A stretch of 24,750 bases of DNA from Spirogloea muscicola (taxonomy: Eukaryota > Streptophyta > Zygnematophyceae > Spirogloeales > Spirogloeaceae): assembly GCA_009602725.1 (NCBI GenBank), contig WELB01000084.1, positions 1 to 24,750 of the forward strand, in the 5' to 3' direction. The notes beneath the pieces are model-generated. The model was not told the origin of the DNA. It saw only the letters and a program-made list of their open reading frames with translations, and searched no databases. Each line of letters begins with the position of its first letter. Position 1 is the first letter of the stretch. Below are positions 1-7,495 of the stretch, piece by piece. A program made the translations under genes and the position numbers.

Positions 1-41
1 CCTAAACCCTAAACCCTAAACCCTAAACCCTAAACCCTAAA
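1..41. repeat. Telomeric repeat array, (CCCTAAA)n
   Basis: The window opens with CCTAAA followed by five perfect CCCTAAA units, ending at base 41. This is the C-rich strand of the plant/green-algal TTTAGGG telomere, oriented as expected at a left chromosome end. Only about six units are present, so the assembly probably stops inside a longer array. The unit type argues for a green-lineage host and places everything to the right in a subtelomere. Confidence 0.97.
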
Positions 42-627
42 CAGCGTCGTGGTGTTGAGCTGGTCTTTTCAAGTTCAAGTGTTGCAGGCTCATGTTTCAT
101 TGACACCAAGTCCTCTGCTAGTGCCATTTCATGCTCATTTACTTTGGCAATGTGTGCATGGAGCATAAGTGTTGCATGCCTGTGACACCGCATCAGTATC
201 TGCAGTGGTACTGTAGGACGTCAGCATTCTGAACACGACCTTGGTAATAATAAGCATAGGGATTTGAGTCAGTGCTAATGTCGTGCTCTCCTTTTCTGTT
301 AGCTCTATGTACTGCACATTAGGCTGCACACAGATGAGGAGCATGCTTGAATGACCCATAGGCTCCTTGTACGAGTTGACCCATTGGCTTTCAGCTGTCT
401 CAGATATGTGTATCAGAACAACTATATTTGTGTCATGCACGTGTATATGTGCCACGTAAGCACGCCAAGGGCCTCAGAAAGGATGTAAAAGTAAGAGCAA
501 CATGTCTGTCAAAGCAAGAGTTTTCCTCACAACAGACCAATCCATAAGTAGAGGAGGTGTTTGGTACAGCAGATATTAAGCAGCAAGGATGTATTCCAAC
601 TCGAACGCCCTGCAGTCGATCAGACCG
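42..627. other. Subtelomeric spacer without a recognisable gene
   Basis: This 586-base stretch is visibly less GC-rich than the rest of the window. It carries only short open frames, the longest a 106-codon frame on the minus strand (135-455) with no recognisable motif. Its right part probably contains the 3' UTR of the GST gene. I see no retrotransposon fragments here, unlike the regions further in. Confidence 0.5.
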
Positions 628-1290
628 CTAGCCTTCCACAGCCTCCATCTCAGCCGCCAGCATTGCTTTGATCGCGGGGCGGTCATGGCAGCGCTTGAGC
701 CAAGCTTGCAGATTAGGCAACGCGGTGAGATCGACGCTCATGAATGTTAGCCAGCCAACCAGGCTTTGTAGGTGCGTGTCAGCCAAGGTGTAGTCCCCGA
801 GCAAGAACTGCCTGCCGTCCAGGCCGGTTTCCAGGATGCGGAGGCGTGAGTCAAGGTCCTCTCGAGCCTTGCGCTCGGCGTTGTGCTCCTTGGGAAGGTC
901 GTCCCTGGAGCCGGGCTCGACAGCCCCACCGGTGCCGGGTTGAAGCGCGTGAGACAGGCGGCCGGCCGCCTCGGCCAGCGTGACATTGGCCCAGGTGATC
1001 CACTTCATGGCTTCCCCGCGGCGGGGGCCCGGAGGGGGGTAGAGGCCGGCGTCGACGCCGAAGGTCTCGCCGAGGTACATGGTGATGGCGGCGGACTCCC
1101 AAATGGGCGTGCCGTGGTGCACGATGACGGGCACGCGGCCGTTGGGGTTGAGGCGGACGAAGTCGGGCTTGCGGGTGTCGCCGGCCTGGATGTTCAGCTG
1201 CACGCGGTCGCAGGGCGTGCCGAGCTCGGCCAGCACGTCGACGGTGATGCTGGCGGTGGACATGGGGGAGTAGTAGAACGTGAGGGTCAT
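628..1290 (-). CDS. Glutathione S-transferase, bacterial-type, single exon
   Basis: Predicted 220-residue cytosolic GST, a normal length for the superfamily; such enzymes conjugate glutathione to electrophiles or act as peroxidases. The N-terminal thioredoxin-like domain (residues 1-80) begins MTLTFYYSPMSTAS and contains NPNGRVPVI, with the conserved cis-proline, and WESAAI, the glutathione gamma-glutamyl binding segment. The rest is the all-helical C-terminal domain, including FLLGDYTLADTHL. I chose the ATG at 1290 because the GST fold starts immediately. The frame stays open to an ATG at 1434, which would add 48 Pro/Ala-rich residues, possibly an organelle-targeting peptide. The YYSPMSTAS start and the lack of introns resemble proteobacterial GSTs more than plant tau or phi classes, so bacterial ancestry is possible but untested. 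The stop is TAG at 628-630. It is the gene nearest the telomere. Confidence 0.88.
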   Translation of the reverse strand: MTLTFYYSPMSTASITVDVLAELGTPCDRVQLNIQAGDTRKPDFVRLNPNGRVPVIVHHGTPIWESAAITMYLGETFGVDAGLYPPPGPRRGEAMKWITWANVTLAEAAGRLSHALQPGTGGAVEPGSRDDLPKEHNAERKAREDLDSRLRILETGLDGRQFLLGDYTLADTHLQSLVGWLTFMSVDLTALPNLQAWLKRCHDRPAIKAMLAAEMEAVEG

Positions 1291-1550
1291 GGCGGCGGGC
1301 GGGGAGGACCGCGGAGCGGGCCCGTGGGGGGAGGAGGGGTGTGGGGGTGCAGGCTTGCGGGCAGGCGGCAATGAATAGAAAAGGCGCGGCGTGCAGTGGT
1401 CCTTGGCATTTGCTGCCACCTGCGTGCAGGCCACCCCTTGGCTGGTGCCTCCGGGTTCCGTTAGGGAGACGCTTTTCCGTCCTTCAGTACTCTGACTTGC
1501 ACTTGCTAGAGTAGAGGTTACTAAGAGCAGAATCTAGTGCAGGATAAACA

Positions 1551-1627
1551 AGGCTACATGAAACGGAGCCCTATGCTAAGGTAACAGGGTGACATTGGTA
1601 CTGGTACCCACGGGTGAGCACATGCAA
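1551..1627. repeat. Direct repeat, copy 1 (partner at 2155-2234)
   Basis: The stretch from AGGCTACAT to CACATGCAA recurs at 2155-2234 with a few substitutions, a 9-base insertion (GGTGCCTAA) in the second copy and a 6-base insertion (GGTACT) in the first. Both carry CCCACGGGTGAGCACATGCAA, the reverse complement of the family's C-terminal codons, so the repeat is two copies of one retrotransposon 3' end. Confidence 0.85.
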
Positions 1628-1636
1628 ATCCGCTAG

Positions 1637-1666
1637 GAGAGAAAGAAAGGAAGGAAGGAAGGAAGA
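1637..1666. repeat. GAAA/GGAA microsatellite
   Basis: A run of GAAAG and GGAAG units. On the minus strand it is a pyrimidine (TTCC)n tract, similar to the CTT-rich tails at the 3' ends of the retrotransposon copies, so it may be an expanded tail. Confidence 0.7.
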
Positions 1667-1734
1667 CTACTAAGAGCCCACTTGCTGACGTCTTGGAGAC
1701 TGGTACACTGCTTTTTGCGCCATCCGGCCCTTCC

Positions 1735-1771
1735 AGGCTGCAGAGGCTGCAGAGCTGCAGAGGCTGCAGAA
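1735..1771. repeat. GAGGCTGCA short tandem repeat
   Basis: GAGGCTGCA-type units repeat about four times, followed by GAAGAAAGACGCTTCC. A related block, CAGAGGCTGCAG then GAAGGACGCTTCC and GGGAAAGG, lies at about 1951-2003, so the unit plus flank is duplicated within the minus-strand retrotransposon debris. Confidence 0.65.
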
Positions 1772-2735
1772 GAAAGACGCTTCCAGGGAAAGGGCGGTGG
1801 CTGGGAGAAAGTGACACTCCCAATGAGGACTGTGGGAAGCCAGCCCGGAAAGTCTTGACAAGGTTCAAAGGGGCCAAACTATGAAGGGGCCAGAAGCGTT
1901 ATCTCGCTGGGAGAGGCCAGCCTAGAGAAGGAATGAGCAAAGACAACAACTGCAGAGGCTGCAGCTGAGGCACGACGAGAAGGACGCTTCCGGGAAAGGC
2001 GTCGGACCGGGAGAACGAACAGCGCTGCCAAATTAACTGGTGGCGGAGAGCGGTTGTTTAGCGCAGGACGGAAGGCGCGTGGTGCGCATGATATGAAAGC
2101 GTGGCCAGTCCAAGCCAATACATTGGTCAGGCATTATCAAGTGCCAAATAAAGAAGGCTACATAAAACGGATCCCTATGCTAAGGTGCCTAAGGTAACAG
2201 AGTGACATTTGTACCCACGGGTGAGCACATGCAAGTGGAGAAAGCGTGGCCCAATTGACTGGTGGCTGTGAGAGGCCAGCCCAAGGGAATGGAGAAGGTC
2301 TGAAGGAGCCAGATGGAGCTGAAAGCAAGGTACCAAGTGCTAAGACGGCAGCAAGGGGACTCTCAGTAACCTATAGTCAGTAGATGCAAATCGGAATAGC
2401 TAGCAGTGGATGCAAATCGACAAGCTCACTTGGGGAGCCGGAGCGCCGCCACGGAAGCCGGTGGCCTGACTTGGAGCGCGCCCTGCACGGGAGGGGGGCG
2501 CTTGGTGGGGCAGCTCAGCGTGAGGGGGGGGAGCGGGGCAGGAGGGGCGGCGCCTCGTTGACCGCAGCGGGAGTGCCGTCTGGCGGGCTGTCTCGCTCCT
2601 TTTCGGTGTTTCGGTATCTCGCATGCGGCTGGCGGTCTCGTTCCAGCGCTCTCTGGCTCTCGCATTCCACACGCGCGCCGGCCGGCTATGGCTGCCCTCT
2701 AGGTCTCAGCGGAGTGCCTCTTTCACACATGGGCC

Positions 2736-3072
2736 ACGTCTTATCCTGGACGCAGTGACCACAGACGCATACGACCGCTCACACCCAGCCCAATGTGCCA
2801 TCAAGGCTGGGTATGCGGTCGCCTGCGCCGTTCGAGCTAAGGAGCTCAAGTATGCTGATCATCCGCGGGAAGACGAGTTCTTCCCGCAGGCTATCGACAC
2901 GCATGGGGCGTTGGGCGCTCGGTGGCTCGAGCTGCTCAACCAATTCGCCCGCCACGCCATCGTCCGCCGCTTCCATGGGAAGCCAGTGGCCTTTCCTGCA
3001 GCCGCGTCGCTAGCGCAGGTGTACCGGATGCGCTTGACCGTCTCGCTGCAGAGAGAAGGGCTCGCCCATTGA
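2736..3072 (+). pseudogene. Retrotransposon endonuclease-domain fragment
   Basis: This is the C-terminal part of the family protein, starting GPRLILDAVTTDAYDRS and running through KAGYAVAC, DEFFPQ and VYRMRLTVSLQ. The acidic-beta-strand pattern LxLDxVTTD fits the central strand of a PD-(D/E)XK fold (inference). Upstream RT, zinc knuckle and first acidic motif are absent. The frame leaves family sequence at about 3055, reads into an inverted 3' UTR fragment and terminates. Confidence 0.75.
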
Positions 3073-3149
3073 GGATAGGGGCTGGAAAAAGCCAGCCCCT
3101 GGCCCCCTTCTTGTACTTTGGGACCCCTATCCTCAATGGGCGAGCCCTT
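3056..3149. repeat. Perfect 26-bp inverted repeat from two opposed 3' ends
   Basis: Arms 3056-3081 and 3124-3149 are perfect reverse complements (AAGGGCTCGCCC to ATAGGGG) separated by 42 bases. Each arm is the variant-B 3' terminus of the retrotransposon, once on the minus and once on the plus strand. The left arm is followed by a hairpin of its own, GGGGCTGG/CCAGCCCC at 3078-3099. The palindrome thus comes from two elements inserted in opposite directions. Confidence 0.85.
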
Positions 3150-3593
3150 TCTTGGCGCGCTGTGTCCCGCAGGCGCGGTGAGCCGGCTGACTTCAACGCC
3201 GCTGGCTCGTGGGCTCAGGTATACTGTATGCGTTTGTCCGTCTCCCTTCAGCGGTCCTTGGCCCACGCCTTGCATCTGCGTGCTGGCCGTGCTCTCGCTG
3301 CGGCCTCCGGCTTTCGTCAGGGGGATAGTTTTCCGGCAGCTAGTTTGTCGGATTTGAGGCTCCTCACTCGTAACTACTGAGTGGTCCATCCTCCCCCGTT
3401 CTGACATAGCATCTTCAGGGCCCTTAGTAGCTGCTAAGCGCTTTTTAGGCCCCTCCATCATTTGGCCCCTTCGAAACTTTGTCGATTCTTTTACGGGCTG
3501 GCTTTTCACAGCCCTTTCCCCCATTGGGAGTGCCACATCTGTCTCTTCTTCTTTCCCAGCTTCGAGTAATTCTGACTTGCTGTTACTCACTCG

Positions 3594-3612
3594 TTGGGAG
3601 AGCCACTGTAGT
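3594..3612 (+). repeat. 19-bp tail fragment inserted with ACTCG duplication
   Basis: ACTCG occurs at 3589-3593 and 3613-3617. The 19 bases between (TTGGGAGAGCCACTGTAGT) resemble the end of the family 3' UTR, ATTGGGAGTGCCACTTCTT. Removing them and one ACTCG restores CTCACTCGTGGGTAC as found at 16963-16980. This may be an extremely 5'-truncated insertion. Confidence 0.55.
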
Positions 3613-3663
3613 ACTCGTGGGTACTGAGCTTCCATCTGCATCATCTCGTGTCTAGTTGTGTAG

Positions 3664-4000
3664 TTTTCTCCTTTTTTGGCACCCTGTTTGTGACCTTTGG
3701 AAATTTGTCCATTCTATTCTGGGCTGGCTTTGCTAGCCCCTCTTTGTTTATGGGCGAGCAATTTCTTCCGGCCTGCTAGTCTTTCGGGCAGGCTGTTCAC
3801 ACCCTTGCCCCCTTTAGGAGTGCCACTTCTTCCTTGGGGAGAGCCAGCCACTTCTTCGTTGGAAGAGCAGAAGAAGAAAGGGCTCGCCCATTGAGGATAG
3901 GGGCTGGAAAAGCCAGCCCAAAAAAGGAGGAACAAAGTACGGGAATGGGGCGTGGGGAAGAGCCACTTTCTTTCTGACTTGCGGGTACCGATTGGGGGTT
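3664..4000 (+). mobile_element. Head-to-tail retrotransposon 3' UTR fragments
   Basis: Noncoding family sequence. A hairpin lies at 3721-3739 (GGGCTGGC, TTT, GCTAGCCC, with one G.U pair), followed by TATGGGCGAGCAATTTCTT, a 3' terminus. Further tail copies follow (GGAGTGCCACTTCTT near 3826, then AGCCACTTCTT). The block is interrupted by a minus-strand solo-tail insertion at 3869-3955. Confidence 0.7.
3869..3955 (-). mobile_element. Solo hairpin-tail insertion, 87 bp, 8-bp TSD
   Basis: GGAAGAGC occurs at 3861-3868 and 3956-3963. Between them lies a minus-strand copy of only the end of the retrotransposon: about 35 bases of upstream sequence, the hairpin GGGCTGG/CCAGCCC (3901-3919), the terminus and a CTTCTTCT tail. 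Removing it restores GGAAGAGCCACTT, a motif also present at about 12377. Confidence 0.75.
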
Positions 4001-4164
4001 AGTAAGTGATTATCATACAGCGAGAGATGGAGTAACGGAGGGACTGAATGGCCAGGTACAAAAGCAAGCAAGTAGCAGGAGGATGGGGGCCAGCAGCCCC
4101 CCCCCGGCGCCCGGAGAACAAGGACATGGAGTGTATCAAGGGATGGTGGTGGTGTGTCAAGTGA

Positions 4165-6635
4165 TGGAGGAAGAGAGAGAACAGCGCCTCGTTCAAGATC
4201 ACGCTCAAGCGCTCCCATCCCCCCCCCACTGCCTCCGCATGCACTCTGCCGGCTTCTTGCCAGCCGCCCCCCTCCCCCCCCTTTCCCTTGCGTCTCGCGC
4301 CCCGNGCCCTCCGCGCTCCCCGCGCCCTCGCCCTCCGCGCGCTCGCCGCCTCCGCGCCCTCCCCTGCCGGCCCGCCCGCTCTCTCGCCGCACCACCTGCC
4401 CCTCAAGCACCTCGCCTGCGCCTGCATCGGCGACAACCAGCGCCTCGGCAGCCAGCAGGTGGCCCTCCTCGACGACGCTCGGGTGAGCACCCTCGGCCGC
4501 CCTGCTGCAGCCTCGCGCTTGTGACGCAACCAGCCCTGCGCCTGGGGTTTGGGTGCCAGCGCCCTCAGCCTCTCGGCTCAAGCTGAGTGCCGCACGCCAC
4601 TCCTCACACGCGCCGCGCTGGGGCGCTACGTGGCCGCTCTGGTGGCAGAACGAGGAGGTCATACACGACCTGCGCGTGGCCCTCCGGCGTCTCAGGACCT
4701 CCGTGCACCTCTTTGGCCCGGTCCTCGGTTGGCCTCCTCACCAGCACCCCTTGTGCCAAAATCGTGTCACCCACTGCTCTGACGCACGGACATCAAGCTC
4801 ACTCTCTGAGCCACGCACAAATCGCTCCGACTTGCCCCTCATACCCTTCCTCGTTGACCCGGCCGATCGTGTCTCCACTGCCAGACTTACCCAAAGGAGG
4901 ACAGGCGAAGCACATCTCCCGCGCTCTTCGGGTGCTCGGGACTCTGCGCGACGCCGATGTCATGCAGGTGCACGGCTGAGCATATGAAGGACGGCATGGG
5001 CCCTTTGCTTCCAGGAGCGCTACATCTCGTTACAGTGGCCGCTTGGAGACACGATTGTACTGCAGCAGTGTCGCATGTGGCGGCTAGAAGGGGGCTGGTG
5101 GTGCAAACTTCTGATTCTTTTTGGGCCGAGCATTGAAGCAGCAATGCGACTCACTGCTGGGCTGAATGGGTTGTTGTCTCATAGGCGACGTTGGAAGAGG
5201 CCGTGGCAGGGGGAGATTTCTCTGAGAAAGATACAGAAGCTGTTGAGTCTGCACGCGACGTCCTCTCAGAGCACAGGGAGCAGGCCATTCGACACGTCAT
5301 GCGTGTGCTACATGGCAGACGTACAAGCAAACTGCTAGATACACTTGAGGTGAGCCAGCACTGCATGAAGCCTCACCTGGCGTTCACAACCTGCGAGGGA
5401 CAGCTCATTGGCAGGCTGCTAGTTTAATCAGATGTAGGTGGCTGGCATTTGTACGTGCTTCTTTTATTGAGAGCACTGACAAACAGGGTGGCTTTGTCGC
5501 AGGACTGGGTGATGACACCTGCATTCAAGAAGAAAGCCAAAATCTTGACAGAGGAGATGGCCGGGCTAGCTGCGCCCTCGCTGGTCATGCCTTATGTCAC
5601 TTCCATGCTTCTGCATCCAGCCTGGCGGATAGATGGTACACTGCACTTCTCATTTCTAAACAGAGCGCTGTCTTGAGTAGGATGATAGTCCAATAGATGT
5701 CGCATATGGATGCACTGTGAGCACGTGTGCAGAGGTAGGTGCAGCCAGCTTGCAGATTGGTGCTTCAGTGTCGTTATCAGATGATACCGAGTGCATCCCC
5801 TTAGCAAACGTACTTGGTGCTCTTACTGGCCAGACATTGAGATCAAATCAGAGAAGGGGAAGGGGAAATCGGATGTGATTGGTGATACAAAGAACACTGC
5901 CAAGGGTCATGGAGTGCATATAAGCACGGCTCGAAGCAGTGCAGTGCATGACCTTCGTAAACACATGCGAGGTTTCCTCCAGCTCCTTTCAGCAGCTTTG
6001 GAGCTGCGGTGTTGATCCTTCTCAGTTGCTTCTTGGGGCTCACGGATACTAGTATGTGTGTCCTTGCATTGGCACCAAGACTTGAAGAGATTTGCTGTGG
6101 CATGAACAGCCTCTACAATCGCATTCTTACTTATGGTGCCTGGGGTAATCTGCAGAATTGCGATATGTGATGGAGCTGCTAGGTGACCTATACAATGGGC
6201 ATCCACGATACAGCCGGGAGCTGAAGCAACTGAAGCACATGCAGGACACCCTAGGCAATCTGCAAGACCTGGAAGTGCTCTCAGGGTTCCTACGGTCGCA
6301 TCTTCTTCGATCAGGCCACACACTCCTGCGCCATTTGGCTACAAGGCAGCTGCAGGCAAGCAACTGCTCCACTGGAGAGGCTTGAGGCACATTGCAGTGT
6401 GGCTGTGTTGGCACGCCAATCCTAGCTCACTTAACAAAGTGAGCAACTGTGTTCCCTGATGCAGGTCTGGAAAGAGTGGCTGGATGCAAGATCCGAGCTT
6501 CTCAGCATCCACGGGCGAGCAAAGCTGATGAAGGCCCTGAGTAATCCAAAGCTGGCTAAGACGAGTAATGAAGAGGAGCATTTCAACGGCGTACCTGCAA
6601 GTCGTATGGACTCAAAGGTGGCCTTGGTTGCTTGA
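4165..6635 (+). CDS. CHAD-domain protein, eight exons, 5' end unresolved
   Basis: CHAD domains are conserved histidine alpha-helical bundles that bind inorganic polyphosphate. Exons, with phases that close: ?-4482, 4649-4727, 4885-4967, 5185-5349, 5503-5635, 5834-5971, 6156-6355, 6465-6635 (stop TGA 6633-6635); exons 2-8 encode 322 residues. Both CHAD half-repeats are visible: VIHDLRVALRRLRT with LGTLRDADVM in the first, and AVHDLRKHMR spliced to ELRYVMELLG with LKQLKHMQDTLGNLQDLEV in the second. These show the His-x-x-Arg signature and the LG-x-x-(R/Q)D segment twice. Intron 7 has a GC donor (CAG|GCAAGC). I see no CYTH (triphosphatase) domain, a common CHAD partner. Exon 1 is open from 4165 in the required frame but has no ATG; the ambiguous base at 4305, or another upstream exon, may hide the start. 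The N-terminus is Pro/Ala/Arg-rich and could include a targeting peptide. Confidence 0.85.
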
Positions 6636-7495
6636 TTACCAAACTGCTCAATGTTGTGCTTCATAGCCCGGGGTTTGTGCAGTTCTTCATTGTCTGCACT
6701 GTTGTTTGTGAGACGGAGTTTGTGCCTCCTTGTGCTACTGAGTATCTTGTAGTGCTTGTCCCGTAGAGTGGGATCAGATTTTGGTGCCTTGTCAGCTCTA
6801 GTAATGCACCTTCGACCACCATAGATTGGTGTTAAGGTGCTAATTTCGGAACGAGTAAAATATGCATCAACTGGCTGATTTCATAGTTCGGAGTTGCCTC
6901 TTTGTGCTTAGTACCTTGGACTGCTTTGTCCCATAGATTGGGAGCAGTTCTGGTGCTTTGCCACCACATCAGTGCAACTCCAACCACCATAGAGTGGTGG
7001 TCTTTTCTGTGACCAGTAAGATATGCAGACTTGTACAGGATTTGCGCTTCAGTGCACGCTTTACGATCTTGCAAGCCCTTTCACAATTGTAGTCGCGATT
7101 TGCAGTTACTGCTGCCATTCTGAATGGGGTGTAGTGAAGCAATCCAAGGTTGGTCAATACTGTGTGGCAAGCATTTAATCAATACCTTTCATGGCCTCGA
7201 TAAAGTTTGATCTGGAACGTTGCAGGAGGAAAAAGCATAGCAGAATGTGTGCTACACATAATGCAGCAGCACTTAATGCAGCAGTCTCTGAGGGCCCAAG
7301 CGTCAGGAAGGAAACAAACGAGGCAGAGACCTGGTCGACAGGGAGGGGCAACCCCAGCAGCACTGCAGACATCCTTGTAGCTTAGGAGACAGTACTTTCA
7401 GAAATGCAGAAAACAATGGACGGTCCTCTCGCACTGAAGGAGCCACTTCTCGCTGGATGATCCAGCTCATGCGAGTCGGCTCCATTCAAGCCTAG
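6636..7495. other. Convergent intergenic region (3' ends of CHAD and UBA5)
   Basis: This 860-base interval separates two genes that converge on it, so it should hold both 3' UTRs. I see no coding sequence with homology and no retrotransposon fragment. It contains the imperfect tandem duplication at 6721-7040. Its base composition is lower in GC than the exons. Confidence 0.6.
6721..7040. repeat. Imperfect tandem duplication, period about 171 bp
   Basis: Two diverged copies, about 6721-6880 and 6892-7040, share GCCTC-TTGTGCT, AGTA-CTTG, TTGTCCC-TAGA-TGGGA-CAG, TGGTGC-TTG, AC-ACCATAGA-TGGTG and AGTAA-ATATGCA in the same order. The copies differ by substitutions and small indels, indicating an old duplication in the CHAD 3' flank. 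Confidence 0.75.

Larger units (their letters stand above)
1551..2412 (-). mobile_element. Minus-strand retrotransposon 3'-end fragments, nested
   Basis: Read on the minus strand, this block is a series of 3' ends of the retrotransposon family described at 9935-17257. The reverse complement of about 2250-2395 aligns over about 140 bases with the plus-strand 3' end at 16728-16857, including TGCTAGCTATTC, GTCCCCTTGCTGCCGTCTTAG and the GGGCTGG hairpin arm. The segment near 1605-1640 reads as the family's C-terminal codons, ending VLTRGY. At 1801-1885 the minus strand carries the sibling 3' UTR motifs (CAGCCC, CCCATTGGGAG-like, TTTGGCCCC). No full coding region survives, so these are dead 5'-truncated copies. 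Confidence 0.8.
2725..3549 (+). mobile_element. Nested retrotransposon insert with 6-bp TSD
   Basis: This 825-base block sits between TCTTTC at 2719-2724 and TCTTTC at 3550-3555; removing it rejoins the outer copy. It begins inside the endonuclease domain (LILDAVTTDAYDRS, then the DEFF and RWLELLNQ segments) and the frame is broken at about 3055. It contains the palindrome 3056-3149, then a second C-terminal fragment (3154-3380, ending LSDLRLLTRNY and a stop), so it is itself composite. It ends with a family 3' UTR carrying the GGGCTG/CAGCCC hairpin at 3495-3514. The TSD is pyrimidine-rich and adjoins the CTT-rich tail, so its true length could be shorter. Confidence 0.7.
2605..3663 (+). mobile_element. 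Outer retrotransposon copy interrupted by two insertions
   Basis: The outer copy is a 5'-truncated C-terminal fragment. From about 2610 to 2724 it encodes the family tail, RMRLAVSFQRSLALAFHTRAGR to RSASF. Its sequence breaks at 2724 and resumes at 3550 with CCAGCTTCGAG through LLTRGY and a stop, followed by its own 3' UTR. The matching uninterrupted version is at about 16865-16980. Two inserts explain the breaks: 2725-3549, flanked by TCTTTC, and 3594-3612, flanked by ACTCG. Confidence 0.72.

Noticed and set aside
135-455. 106-codon minus-strand frame near the telomere
   Set aside because: No motif, no splice or homology support.
3495-3514. Repeated GGGCTG...CAGCCC units considered as a CRISPR-like or bacterial terminator array
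   Set aside because: The spacing is irregular, the units are always embedded in the same retrotransposon 3' UTR, and the genome is eukaryotic.
2859-3644. 261-codon minus-strand frame
   Set aside because: It crosses several retrotransposon fragments and a palindrome in antisense; no coherent domain.
3814-4662. 282-codon minus-strand Gly/Ala/Glu-rich frame
   Set aside because: Antisense to CHAD exon 1 and upstream family tails; low-complexity translation of GC-rich DNA.
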